A DNA stretch of 64,000 bases, taken from contig CM074762.1 of NCBI GenBank assembly GCA_037355855.1, forward strand, positions 2,914,001-2,978,000, read 5' to 3'. Below are positions 44,231 to 56,500 of the stretch, piece after piece. The DNA comes from Pseudo-nitzschia pungens. Taxonomy: Eukaryota; Bacillariophyta; Bacillariophyceae; Bacillariales; Bacillariaceae. The notes below the pieces were generated by a model. It searched no databases, was not told the origin of the DNA, and saw only the letters and a program-made list of their open reading frames with translations. The stretch's first letter is position 1; every line of letters starts with the position of its first letter. The position numbers were made by a program, and so were the translations under genes.

Positions 44231-45802
44231 ATGTCGTTTTCCGAATTACCCTCAGTTTCGAAGAGGAAAATCACATCTTTTCTTGACTATCGTTCGGCTC
44301 TCAAGCTGTCGAATATATCTCGAGCTTTCCACTCCGATATACCGCTATCCCTTCTTTCTCCAAGATATGAACTTGTGTATTCTCAAATTGTCCATGGAGA
44401 ATCGAGTATTGGTGATATACCGATAAAGAGTGCTCGAATACCAATATTTGGAAATGATCCCCACACCGTTTTGTTAAAATGTCGCTGGAAGGATCAGGGG
44501 TGGGGCGATAGAAAAGGCAAGCTCTATATTGTTGCTCATTCTGACGAGAGCGTCAGTACCGATTCGATTGGGGATAAGATGGCACCTTTTGACGGTGGGA
44601 GGGTGATCTATGAATCCCCGATTGCTTCGCATACGTTTGAAAATTTGACGATCGCCTTTTCTCCACAAATCAATACTCAGTATCATTTGTTCTATGTGGT
44701 CGGAGGTGGAGGTGGACACCTATTGATCGTTGAAGATCTTTACATCGAAACTATGGTTTTTGATGACGAGAGGCGGAGTATGAAAAGTGCATATTCCAGT
44801 CTGCACGAAAATGGCATAATTCGTGGTGAAGACGACAACAATCTTGACCTCGTACTCTACACGAAACTACTGGTGGAAATATTGAAACTATGTACCTCGC
44901 AACAAATTGATTGTTTCAATGCCCTATTCAGGAAATACAACATTGGAACAAATGATCCGCGGTATTTGTCATCTCTTTCATGCGTTTGTTTGTTCTTTCT
45001 ACAATTACTCGAAAATTGTAATCAAGAGGAAGTATTTAACGCAGAAGAAGGGAACAACCTAATCACTTTACCACCATTTACTCTTTTCCAATATGCTTCT
45101 TTGGAAGGAATGCCAGGAAATGCTATGCCAATCAAATGTTCGCCTGTTCCTTTCATGAAACGACGAACAAAGTCTTTGCGATTGACATGCAATTGGGAAG
45201 ATGACGGAAACTGTGTTTCGAAGGGGAAACTGTATCTTGTCGCCGAGAGGGAATCGGCAGGGGACTCAAGCAACATCCACGATTCTCAAGCAACATTTCT
45301 GTCAGGGAAACGGCTTGTATGGGAGAGTCCAATTGTCACTCATGAAAAGGCATCGCTTGAAATGTCTTTCAGTCCCGACGATCATGAACACTATTTTTTG
45401 TACTACGATTTTGGGGGAGCAAGCGAGGAAGAATACGAAGATGTTCTTCACGTGAGTAATCTCTGTATTCATTTGACAGTATTCGACGATGACATTGGAT
45501 CGTTGGAGTTGTGTTATAATAAACTCATGCACCAAGGAGCACTCGATAGTAGGCACGGAGAAAATTCTTTGTTTCCAATGGAATTACTTCTTGCCTCCAT
45601 ATCGTTCCTAAGGGAGAATGATTCATCGTCATTTACTTCCGGACTACACGACTTCTTTCTGTCGAACAATTTCAATACCGATACGCAGTCTTTGTGTTCC
45701 TTGAGAGAGCTAACTCAAAGCATCAAGAGCTTTAAAGAGCACGAAACGACAAAAGCTTCACGAACGGGCGAGGCTGAGTTGCGAATGTTCTCTTGTATGT
45801 AG
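44231..45802 (+). CDS. Uncharacterised protein with F-box-like N-terminus and duplicated beta-rich domain
   Basis: A 523-residue single-exon protein of unknown function. The N-terminus SFSELPSVSKRKITSFLDYRS resembles an F-box-like helix bundle. Two copies of one domain follow, at about residues 65-180 and 295-422. Each has a Leu-Lys/Arg-Leu-x-Cys-x-Trp strand (LLKCRWKDQGWG and LRLTCNWEDDGN), then KGKLYIVAH or KGKLYLVAE, then ESPI, SFSP or AFSP, a YHLFYVVGG or YFLYYDFGG strand, and a closing TMVFDD or LTVFDD. Each copy is followed by a similar helical segment (YSSLHENGI and YNKLMHQGA). The repeat is direct and must come from an intragenic duplication. If the N-terminus is an F-box, the duplicated part would be the substrate-binding region. 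Confidence 0.65.
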   Translation: MSFSELPSVSKRKITSFLDYRSALKLSNISRAFHSDIPLSLLSPRYELVYSQIVHGESSIGDIPIKSARIPIFGNDPHTVLLKCRWKDQGWGDRKGKLYIVAHSDESVSTDSIGDKMAPFDGGRVIYESPIASHTFENLTIAFSPQINTQYHLFYVVGGGGGHLLIVEDLYIETMVFDDERRSMKSAYSSLHENGIIRGEDDNNLDLVLYTKLLVEILKLCTSQQIDCFNALFRKYNIGTNDPRYLSSLSCVCLFFLQLLENCNQEEVFNAEEGNNLITLPPFTLFQYASLEGMPGNAMPIKCSPVPFMKRRTKSLRLTCNWEDDGNCVSKGKLYLVAERESAGDSSNIHDSQATFLSGKRLVWESPIVTHEKASLEMSFSPDDHEHYFLYYDFGGASEEEYEDVLHVSNLCIHLTVFDDDIGSLELCYNKLMHQGALDSRHGENSLFPMELLLASISFLRENDSSSFTSGLHDFFLSNNFNTDTQSLCSLRELTQSIKSFKEHETTKASRTGEAELRMFSCM

Positions 45803-45948
45803 TGTACTACGAAGCTTTTATAGAATGCGTTGGAATTGATCGAGAGCTACAACTGTCTACGTCGATGTGAGCGTGTTAAAAGAACGATTCATTGAAGGAG
45901 TGAACTAGCTCTTGGCGAATGATATTAGATATTAGAATATGACTATTA

Positions 45949-48900
45949 TTAAGCACTTTCCCGTTTGCTTTTCTGAATTTTCTTCCTCTTTTTCTTCACC
46001 GGTTCTGATGGTCTCCCGTCGTCTTCGCTTTGTTTACTCTCCCCAGAACCATCATTGTTTGCCTTGATGGTTTTGAGTGATAGTTTGATCCGTAGCTTCT
46101 TTTTCGCTTTGGGAGGAGTTTTTGGTTTCACCCCTGCTTCGTCACTAAAACCGTTTTTCTTCATTACGCGGTCCAATTCCTTTTTAATTGTTTTACCGTC
46201 TTCAACGACCCAGGAATCTTCACCATTAAATTGCTTTGCATTGGCAAACATGAGCTTCCAATCGTCGTGAAACTCTTGTAGATTTGCGTATAGTTTTCCC
46301 CGGCACTTGCGCAAAATATCATTGATAGCGATTGGCTTGGCAATAATTTCGTAATAATCAGGAAACTGCTCGGGAGATGGCTTCTCGAGAAATATTTCGC
46401 AAAGACGGCGTTTTGTCGAAGGTTCTTTTAGATTGACCACTGCCTTCGCACAGCTGATGAGCTTGCGGAAAGTCCAGTCCGTGAGTTCACTGTTCGGTAC
46501 GGCCACAGACACAGGAGCTCCAATCGGTGCAGATGCTCCGAGTGATTTGGTCCCTCGTTTCATCAATTTAGCCTCTTGTTTCGCAGCTTCTTCTCTGTCG
46601 AACTTCTTCTCCATCATTTTCAAAAACTGTTTCTCAGTCAATCCATCGTCATACATCACCTCCTTGCGCTTTCTAGGCCCACTACCCGGTACACCTGTAT
46701 CTTCAAGAGCGGCATCTTTTCTTCCTGTTGGATACTTGATCCAATCTGGAATATCCTCTTCCAATGTGAACAAACTTGTGTCAACAAGATTTGGTGTTGC
46801 GGCCTTGATTTTATCGAAGTTCTTGTAAAGTTGATAGTCGTTTTCGTTGTTGCTCAAAAGACCGTTGAGATCATCTTCTTTGCTGGCTTCGCTATTGTTG
46901 TCATCATCGTCGTCTTCTTCGATTTCACCATCTTCCGAGCCTGCGGCTTCCGTAGGTTTTTCTTCCAACGGTTTGCTGCCGATTCCAACTGTGTCGCTAT
47001 CGTTCTTGTTCGCGTTCGTGTCAAAATCAACTAATAAGACTTCCATCATTCGTTTTCGTTCGAGACTGTTATCATTTTCCACACTGGTCTTGTCGAATTT
47101 TCCGGCTTCAACAACGAGTTCACTCATGTTGAGCTTCTCCGTTGCGCGACTCAGAATCTTCTCCTCGACTGGAGAACGCGTCACCATTCGAAATACACTG
47201 ACATCACTACGTTGTCCAATTCGATGGGCTCTATCTTGGGCTTGCAAGTCCATCATAGGGTTCCAATCGCTATCAAAGATAATAACAGTGTTCGCTGCAG
47301 TGAGGTTAAGTCCAAGGCCACCTGCGCGAGTACTCAATAGGAATATAAAGTACGGAGAGTCGGGGGCGTTGAATTTGTACATTCGTTTCTCTCTCTCTTC
47401 GGCGGGAGTCGACCCGTCTAGTCTCAGAGATAAATAATGCCGATACGCAAAATAGTCTTCAAGAATGGTCATGACGGCTGTCATTTGTGTGAACAGAAGC
47501 ACCCTGTGTCCGGCCGCCCTTAGCTTCGGCAACATTCGGTCCAACAGCTCAACCTTCGCCGAAGAACGAATGATGTTTTGGTTAATGTGGTAGCCTTGGG
47601 GAGAAAAGAGGTAGGGGTGATTGCACACTTTTCGAAGCTGCATCACCGCATTGTTCAATCCTCTGCCTTGCGGTCCGGTAAAACTGATTCCTAATTCGTT
47701 GGTCTCGGCAGCAGCTTTTTTACTAATTTGCTTGTAGAGCTCTTTCTGCCACGAAGAGAGTTCGCACCGCAAAATCTTTTCTACCTTTTCGGGGAGTTGA
47801 TCGAGAACTTCGCTCTTGACACGTCGCAGCATAAAAGGACGTAACAGTTCGTGAAGACGATGGATGATAAACATCCGCTCTTCGTTTGTTAGAGCGCTGT
47901 TTTCGGGATCATCGTCTCCCTTGCTGGAGTTACCAAATTGAGCAAACGGCCGATTGAACCATTCATCGAACGTGTCTACCGAGTTGAAAATCGAAGGTAG
48001 CAAGAAATTCAGCAGGGACCACAATTCACTCAGGTCATTCATCAGTGGTGTTCCAGTGAGAAGCAATCTATACTTGGTTTCGTATTGTGTCGATAGTGTT
48101 TTGGCGAATTTGGAAGCCGCATTTTTCATGCGATGCCCCTCGTCTACAATGGCATATTGCCACGTAATCTTTTTCAAGCTCGCCTTGTCTTTGATAATGT
48201 ATTCGTAGGTCGTTAGCAAGACATTGAAATGGCCATTCTTTACTTTTTCCCTGTAAATCTCTTTGCGCTGAGCCGGAATCCCCTTGTAGCAAATCAAGTG
48301 CGCCGAAGGAAGCCATTTCTGGAATTCGTTTACCCAGTTCGATAGGGTAGAAAGCGGAACAATCACTAGGTACGGCCCTAGGTTATTTTTGTACTCCATT
48401 AGGTACGAGACAAGAGAGATGGCTTGAATCGTTTTCCCCTGTGAAACAACAGTCAATTTCAAACAGAACACAAACCAAATGCTTTGGTGAGAGCTGATCT
48501 AGTAACAAAACGAAAACACCAGCACTTCCTGCACTGATGTGCACACAAAACCATCGAATGGTTCGTGGTACTTACCAGACCCATCTCATCTGCCAAGATC
48601 CCATTCAACTTGTTGTTGTACAAGGAGACCATCCACTGAAGGCCGGAGAGCTGGTATTCTTTCAGATCGCCACCTACTAGAATGCTCGGTTGTTGAATGT
48701 CCTCGGTTTTCAAGTGAGCGGAGGCGTAATACGACGCAGCCCCGCCCGTTGATCGGACACCCTTGTCGTTGTTTCGCGTTTGCAGCAAGCTGGTGGAAAT
48801 CTGAGAAAAGTGGCTCTCGGTTTTGTCCATGAGAAACTTGAGACGATCGTTCTTGGTTTCTTCCAGCAGCTTGGAATAGGCATCCATATCGTTGGCCTTC

Positions 48901-51638
48901 AGGGCGGCCAATCGAGCTTTCTCGGCCGCAACCCCGTCCTTTTCCTTTCGTTTCGCCTCCTTGTTGGCGTTGTCACGAATGGCTCTTGCGAGTCTCGCCG
49001 CTTCGGTTTTCATCTGCTTGTGGAACTTGAAAAACTCCTGCTGGTGAGACGAAATGGCTTTCGAGAGTTCCTTGTGCTGCTTGTTGAGGGCATCGGCAGC
49101 CGACTTTCTAGAGGACCGCACGGCACGATCGAGCGCCTTCCCAATCTTTTTCGGTTCCAGCTTGATTCTCTTGAATTTCTCTGCGTCCAGCAGGCGGGTG
49201 GTAGATGCGTCTGCCTCTCCCGGAGTGCTGTTGGCAATGGGATCCGAAACCGTCGGTCGTGACTGAGATTTCAGCTGATGCTTCAAGAGCTCCTGGATTG
49301 AGGCTGCATCCATCAGTATTGACTTCGACAATCGTGGTTGCTTCTTTGTCCCCGGCTTCGAGAGCACCGGCGCTTGGTCCTTGCTCCGCACAATTCCGCT
49401 GATCGTGTTGGGGGGTGCAACAAACTTGCCCTTTTGCACCATGAAGACACCGTGTTGGACCCGTCTCCACTTGGATCGTTCCTCCATTTTCAGTTTCAGT
49501 GCCTTGGACGCCAATGCCTGCTGGGCGGACTCGATTTTTGCTTGTTTCGCCTTGGCCAGGGACGCGATGCTTTTCCCGATTGATTTGCCATTGTTGCTTC
49601 CCCCGTACTTGGCATTCGAGTTGTTCGCCGTCACCGGTTTCGGAGCCGCTTGCTGCTGTTTGAGTTGTTGTTGCTGTTTGAGTTGCTGCTGCTGCTGCTG
49701 CTGCTGCTGTTGTTGTTTGAGTTGTTGCTGCCGCTTCTTCAGTAGCTGCTGTTTCTGAAGTTCTTGCTTCTTCAGTTGATGCTGTTTCTGGAGCTGCAGC
49801 TGCTTCAACTGTTGTTGTTTCTGTTTCTGGAGTTGCACCTGTTGCTGCTTCCTCTGGTATTCCTCTTGCTGTTGTTGTAACTGGTTGTCAGTGCTGCTGG
49901 TTACGTATTGGTTGGTGTTTTGAGACGTTTGGTAACCCGAGTTCGAGAGAGGCTGGGGTGACAGCATTCCTCCCACCACCGACATTGTCCCTCTCGCATG
50001 GTGCTGTTGGTTGTGATGCTGATGGTGGACCACCTGCTGCGGATCCTGTGCCATGCGCAAGTGCGACGATACGTGCTGCTGCTGCTGCTGTTGTTGTTGT
50101 TGACTCACAGTGGTCGTGTGTTGTCGGTGTTGACTCCCAACCCGCGTCGGGGAGAGCTGGGGATGAAGCTGCAACGGGGATTGCGAACCCAATCGGGGCG
50201 AATGTTGTTGTTGTTGCTGCTGCTGCTGCTGCTGAATCTGGTGATTCATCGATATTTGTTGTTGATGTTGTTGCTGCTGGGTTTGCTGCTGTTGCGGCTG
50301 ATACTGCATGTGCTGATGGTGACGTTTTTGTTGTTGTTGTTGTTGGCTTTGTTGTTGCTGCTGAAGTTCTTGCTGACGTTGTTGCAACTGCTCGTGTTGA
50401 AGCTGAAGAGATTGTTGTTGTTGTTGTTGTTGTTGTTGCATCTGCTGGTGTTGCGGTTGGAGACGCGACGAGTGCTGTGGTTGTTGCTGTTGCTGTTGCT
50501 GCGGCTGCATTTGCTGGTGTTGTTGCGGATGGTGCGGCTTCGGTTGATGGTGCTGCTTGTACAGAGCTTTTCGCTTGGAAGCCTCCCGCTCCCTGGCAAC
50601 TCGCGCCGCATTTAAAATCGCGTGCTTTGGCAATCCTGTTATGAGTGCTGCTTGCATTAGATCCGGTGCAATCTCCCCCACCGGTGACCGTATAGCCGAC
50701 CAAATGGCCTTTGCGAGCGCGTGCTTGGCTTCCTTGCTGAGAACGACCTTGGTTTTCCGTTTCGTGGCTTGCGATGGTTGCTGGTGCTGGTGCTGGTGTT
50801 GATGTTGCTGTTGATGTTGCTGTTGATGTTGCTGTTGATGTTGCTGTTGATGTTGCTGTTGATGTTGCTGTTGATGATGGTGTTGCGATGGTTGCTGCTG
50901 ATATTGCGTTCGATTCGTTTGCTGCTGGTGCTGGTGCTGCGTGGAATGGTATTGCATCGCAGACGGAGCTTGCTGCTGGTGCTGTGGCTGCAAATGAAGC
51001 TGCTGGTGCTGAGAAGCACGAGTCGTTTGCTGCGAATGAGAGTGAGAATGAGACTGCGAGATTGATACCGAGTGTTGTTGCTGTTGCTGTTGCTGCAGTT
51101 GATCTCCCGAATACGAAACGGGTTGGGATTGCGCAACCTGCATCACCTGCTGCGTGTGCCTCGAATGTTGGTGCTGCTGGGGGGGAAGCTGATATTGCTG
51201 CTGCACGACTTGTTGGGGATATTGAAGAGCTGCCGAGCCTCCGACGCTGGAAGAAGGACGAGACCCACTCCCCAGAGGATTCGGAACGGCGTACACAGCT
51301 TGCTGTTGTTGTTGTTGTTGCTGCTGCTGCTGCACACGAACCACTTGTTGTGACTGCTGAGGTGGCAGCTGGTACTGTTGTGGTTGCTGCTGCTGCTGCT
51401 GCTGTGACTGTTGCTGCGCTATCTGAGTAGCAGCGGTATTGGAAGAATAGTACTGATTGCTCGAAGCATGGACCACGGGGCCCAGACCGGTTCCTCCTAC
51501 TACGCTGCTCGTAGCAGCCATACGGGAGGAATTGTTAGGTACGGTATTGTCGCCGTTCGCAGTTACATGGTGAGAAACATTTACATGGTTAGAAACGTTG
51601 TTGGATGGAGGGTTGGATTGTGGGAATTGGAGATCCAT
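45949..51638 (-). CDS. SWI/SNF (BRM/STH1-type) ATPase with bromodomain
   Basis: The catalytic ATPase of a SWI/SNF or RSC-like chromatin remodeller. Two exons, 51638-48576 and 48438-45949 (1,850 residues). The 137-base intron splits the Walker A motif DEMGLGKT. The first 700 residues are extremely Gln-rich (CAA/CAG repeats, including a 12-base QQHQ minisatellite at about 50797-50875). An HSA-type basic helix ([23 protein letters not shown]) and post-HSA region precede the helicase core. Motif II is VDEGHRMKN, and motif III is [21 protein letters not shown]. The C-lobe shows [20 protein letters not shown] and [12 protein letters not shown] bromodomain near the C-terminus ([30 protein letters not shown]) completes the BRM/STH1 layout. 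Confidence 0.93.
49600..51430 (-). repeat. CAA/CAG (Gln) trinucleotide and 12-base repeat arrays in the remodeller N-terminus
   Basis: This stretch is dominated by CAA/CAG codons read on the minus strand. Prominent blocks lie at about 49630-49740, 50070-50105, 50200-50235, 50325-50445 and 51300-51340. A near-perfect 12-base unit (TGTTGCTGTTGA on the plus strand) is repeated at about 50797-50875. Long open frames on the other strand here are repeat shadows. Confidence 0.85.
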
Positions 51639-53563
51639 GACGGAATGGAACAGAGATCCAGGGGAAGAAAGGATTCATTCACACTTGACGTCGGTGACAA
51701 GTTCAGTTGGAGGGAGAGAGGTCAAGCCGAGATGGGGAATACGAATACGAATAGGGTGAGTGACCGAGCAGAACATCTGGAGCAAAAGTGATAATGCCTA
51801 GCAACGTAAAAAATGGCTCTCGCGTAAACCGTGTGCTGTGCAATTCGCAGAATTCTCCTGTCTGGACATGGTACTCAAAATACGTAGGAATAGCCGTTAA
51901 AACTTCAGGAGCTCGGATACGTGGAATTCCTGTAAACTAAGAGGTCTCTCTCGCTACGGTCGGATAACGCATGGATATGGCAATACGAATGGGCGCGAGC
52001 ATGGATGATAGTAGACAGACAGACCTTACGGTTGCACAGTACAGTGTTGCGAACCGTGAGAACCTCAGTTTCTAATTCACGACTCGTTTGATCCGAAATC
52101 GAGAACACTGTGAAATTACAAAAAATTACTACGAGCAAGGTTAACTTACTAACCTTACTACAAACAACATCACGGTGTCGAATGCGATGTGAGAAAGCGA
52201 GACGCACTCATACAGAATTCGCTTTGCCCAACAGGACATGGGTCACATGTTCAAGGATGGCTTCTCTCCCAATCACAACATGATATTAGCCAGCGTAATT
52301 AATTACTCGTAACCTTACCGTAACTTACGTGTGTAACACCCAAAATACAAGATGCTCATCGCAATAGACAGTTATTGAAAATAAATAATACTACTTCTAC
52401 CACCAACACGACAGCACCACCTACTAATGCAGTAATTACTGTAGGATGCAAAGGAAGAAGGATGCAATCCAAATCTCCCTGCTGCTGGTGTGGGATTCCT
52501 CACCAAGGAGCTCCAGGAGCAACAACATCTTCTGCTTTCCTGGTGCTGCTGCTGGGGGCTAAGTTGATGAGATGGCAGCCCAACGATCGTAAGGTTACTC
52601 GTACTACTACGTGGTACATCAAACTAAGTCTAGGACTATGATGCTGTATGCATACTAAACAAAGTCATGAGACGTATGAATAGGCAGTTACCAGACCTGT
52701 TTTCTCGGGTACCCGTTCGTTAACACACTTATTTTAGGTCTAATCCACACTTTTTTCCCACACTTTTAAAATACCAGTACATACATTACCCATGTTCTTC
52801 TTCTCTAGCAATTGAATCACCGAAACACTTGCTGCACCTTGATCATGCCACTCTTAACACTGTTGGGGTTGGGGTTGTTGGGTTGTTGGGTTGTTGGGTT
52901 GTTGGGATTGTTGGGATTGTTGGGTTGTTGGGTTGTTGGTGGGTAGGAGTGTAAGTACGGTATTACTTCGTAGTAGCAAAGTTAAAAAAGTGTATATTAG
53001 CACTTTTCAGAAGTGTGTTTTCGACCCACGTCCGTTTTCTCGCGACTCCGAGATGTCATCCCGTACGCAGCAATGACCGCATCGTCTCTGCTTGTACGAT
53101 TTCGGGAGGTTTTCCCTCGGTTTTTTTAATACTACTAAAAAATTACTGCTACGAATCTACGTGTTACGTATCGGTACTTGTACCTGGTAAGGTTAACTTA
53201 CTGTGGTGATCTCATCATCTCGGTCATGTTTTCGGTTCGCGAGAGCATCTTTCGTGGATTGCTTTAGCATCTCCCATTGCTGTAGCCCATTTTATTTGAC
53301 TGTGGGCACTCAGAATCCGATGCCAGTAACTTACGACTACCTTTTAAAACTGGTAAGTTACTGTACATCGCATTCCAATCGTTCTCAGTAGTCGAAGACT
53401 GACTCGCGACCAATCCTCCAGAGAACCCCAATCCACACGGCAACTGCAGCAGCGGAGAGAAAGGAAGAGAGTTGGAGACACAGCGTCCGATTGCTTCCGA
53501 TTGCAACACACACACACACACACACACCCGTATATTCCTGTCACATTCGATTCGGTTCCCGGC
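51639..53563. other. Divergent spacer between remodeller and SNARE-ankyrin genes
   Basis: 1.9 kb. It contains GTAAC/GTTAC motif clusters (52131-52160, 52309-52328, 52589-52598, 53186-53201 and 53353-53361). It also has a GGGTTGTT array at 52863-52945 and a CA dinucleotide run at about 53506-53527 shortly before the SNARE gene's ATG. No gene is supported. Confidence 0.5.
52863..52945. repeat. GGGTTGTT octanucleotide array
   Basis: About ten degenerate units of GGGTTGTT with occasional GGGATTGTT lie in the spacer. Runs of three Gs every 8-9 bases could form a G-quadruplex. It is not a known stramenopile telomere unit (TTAGGG). Confidence 0.8.
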
Positions 53564-56500
53564 ATGTTTTTTGCGAATCATCCCACGCACGAGGGTTATC
53601 CTCCTCTCGACAACGACTACGACGACGAACACGACGACGAACACGATCAATTTGCAACAACGAACGATGGCGTCGGCGGCAGCAAGAATTACAATAGTGA
53701 CGAAAGCAATTTGTTGGCGCTCCGGCGATTGTTGTATCGCATGGAGCGGTACGAAACCTTTGTCGTAGACAGCGATCCTCCGATATTGGTCTCGGAAGCC
53801 ACCGCCGGAGACGGAAACGATCACGCCAATGACGAAACCGATGCCGGTGCCGATGCCGCCGACAAGAAATCACCGCAGCAACACGAGCAACAAACACATC
53901 CGCAGCAACAAACCCTGCGAGTTCCCCACCCGCAAACCTGGCACTCCCTGCTGGTCCGCGCCCAGCTGTGCCGGGATCTCTGGGAGACCGTCGCCTCCTC
54001 GGAAGCGGACGGAAGGGGACCGGGACGCGCCGAGTACCTGGAACTCTCGCAGAGGGTCGACGCGGCCTGCAAGCGTGCCCACGTCCTCGCCGAACACGCC
54101 CGGGAACAAGAAGAACGAGAACAATCGCAATCGCAATCGCAATCGCAGACAGACATGCAGTCCGTAGATATCGTAGAGCACCTCTTTGGTTTGGGAGCGG
54201 CGGACGAGGAGGGCGAAATCGAACACGAAACAAAAGCAGCCCCGGAGGAACGACCAACGGGAGCGAAACCAATGCCTCGCGACGAGCAAGAGGAAGACTA
54301 TTACGATGAATTCCAAGACGACGACCACGATGAAGAGGGATCCTCTTCGGCCGCATCCTCTGAAGAAACTCCAACTAACAGCATGAACAATAGCAACACC
54401 ACCACCAATAATAACAAAAAGACAACCACCGAAGAACTCCAAAAAGCCCAGCGGGAACAAATCGAGGAGGCCATCGCCATGATGGCCCGCCAGATGAAGG
54501 AATCCACCCGGGGCATTCAGAACCGTCTCCAGCAGCAAACCGAAAGCACGCTCAACCAACTGGAAACGGTGGCGGAGCAAAACGTCGCCGAGGTCTCCTC
54601 GGTTGCCGACAAGGTCCGGACCCACAACGTGGCCCGCAAGAACAGCGCCTTTTCGTCCTTTGCGACTATGATCGTCATCGTGGGGATCTTTGCGGTGGCG
54701 CTCCTTACCGTCTTTACCATTCCCAAATCGCCCGATGCGAGCCTGTCGGCCATTTTGTGGGCCAAGGAAGCGGACGGGGTGACGCCCAAGAGCCCCACCG
54801 TGCGGCTCCTGACGAAAGCGGCGGCCAGGGTGCGCAGAGCCCTGTTCGAAAGGGACGAGGACTACGACGAGGACTATGACGATGAGGACGAGGACGAGGA
54901 CGAGGAAAAGGACTCGTCGGAGCACGACCCGTACCAAGGAAGCGAGGGACACGAGGAGTACTACGACGAACAAGAGGAATACGACCGTTTATACAACGAT
55001 GTCCACGACGAAGCGGAACGCTTGCTGGAAAAGGAGCGATTGGAACAACTCGTTCGCGACATGAAACAGCAGCGCCGCGGTGGCCACGATCATCGCAACG
55101 CTCCGAAATCAAAGGAGGAGCGAGAAGAAGAGAAAGAAGAAGAAGAAGACGACGAGGGATGGTTGGACGAAAGAGAAGAATATGGGGAAGAAGACGCGGT
55201 TAACGAAGAAGAAGAAGCAGCAGAGGAGGAAGAAGAATACAACGAAGTAGACGAAGAGGAGGAGGAACAAGAAGATGAAGAAGTAGTAGAGGAAGAAGAG
55301 GAACACGAATATGAAGAAGTAGACGAAGAGGAGGAAGAACAAGAATATGACGAAGTAGAGGAAGAGGAAGAAGAAAATGATTATGAGGGCGAGTTCACGG
55401 AGGAGGAAGAAACAACGAACAATGAGCAATCACGAGATGTTCTCGACGAGGAAGCCGAAACAGAAACAGAAACCGAACGGACAGCATATGAACATGAAAA
55501 TGAAGCAGCAGCGGAATCGATGGCAATAGAAGCAGAAACAGAAGAAAAAACAGAAAATGATACCCATGAAAATCATCTCGAGCAAGATGAAGAACAACCT
55601 GACAATCCATGGGGGATTGATCCTGTAGACGAAGATGAGTTAATTCATGTGCAAGAGCAGGAACAACAACAGCGTGCGACCAATCAAGAGAGCACCAGAC
55701 AACAAAGCAGGCAACAACGCAGACAAGAACAACGCAGACAACGGCAAAAGGAGCAAGAGCAGCAAGAGGAAAACAATGCGGAAACAGCACCTGATTTCCA
55801 AGACGAGATAAACGTAGACGATATATTCGCCTCCTTGCAGCAGCAGCAGGAACAACAACGGCAGGAAGAAGAAGAAGAAGAAGCAGCAGCCGTATCATCC
55901 TCGACAGGAGAACACGAGTCTGATTCTCGAGCAGCGTCGGCCGATGCCGAACGCGACCAGCAACGACAATCGTTCGATCCTGCCAACGCCTTTGAACGGG
56001 ACGGGGTCGCCAGCAAGCGGGTGTCGCCCCGGGAATTGCGCGTGGCGGCGGCCTCCAACGATCGCGCTTCTCTCGAACGATTTCTCGAGCTGGCTCCCGA
56101 GCACATCAACCGACAGGACAAACACGGGTACACGGCCCTGCATTTTGCCGCCCTCAACGAACACGCCGATATTGTAAGCTTGCTCCTGGACCAATACCAC
56201 GACCACGACCACGACGACAAGAACAACAAGAAAGGTAACGACAATTGGAACATTGACGTCAACGTCGAGTCCTATGGCGAAAACCCGCACACTGCCTTTG
56301 GTTTGGCGCTCGACAAGTTCGGAATCGATCATCCCGTCACACGAGCATTTCTGGAATCCGGTTGGTACGACGACTTTGAGTACGAAAACGACGACGGCGC
56401 CGATGGAGAATCCGGAGACGAAGCCAACAGTGTCGACGAGAGAGAAAAAGACGATCCCAGTGAACCGGAGGTACCAGAGGAGGACGAACGCGAAGTTCGA

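Noticed and set aside
48439..48471. N-terminal extension of the SNF2 helicase exon as a separate protein start
   Set aside because: The extension is intron sequence; the helicase continues from the upstream exon through DEMGLGKT.
49958..50703. Ala/Val-, Leu- or Thr-rich frames over the Gln tract
   Set aside because: Pure trinucleotide-repeat shadows of the poly-Gln coding strand.
50797..50875. Regularly spaced repeats resembling a CRISPR array
   Set aside because: The units are contiguous 12-mers in frame with poly-Gln coding, without unique spacers, in a eukaryotic gene.
52863..52945. Interstitial telomere
   Set aside because: The unit GGGTTGTT differs from TTAGGG-type repeats and lies between ordinary genes.
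53870..54973. Long antisense frame over the SNARE-ankyrin gene
   Set aside because: Val/Leu-rich product from reading acidic codons backwards; no start or domain support.
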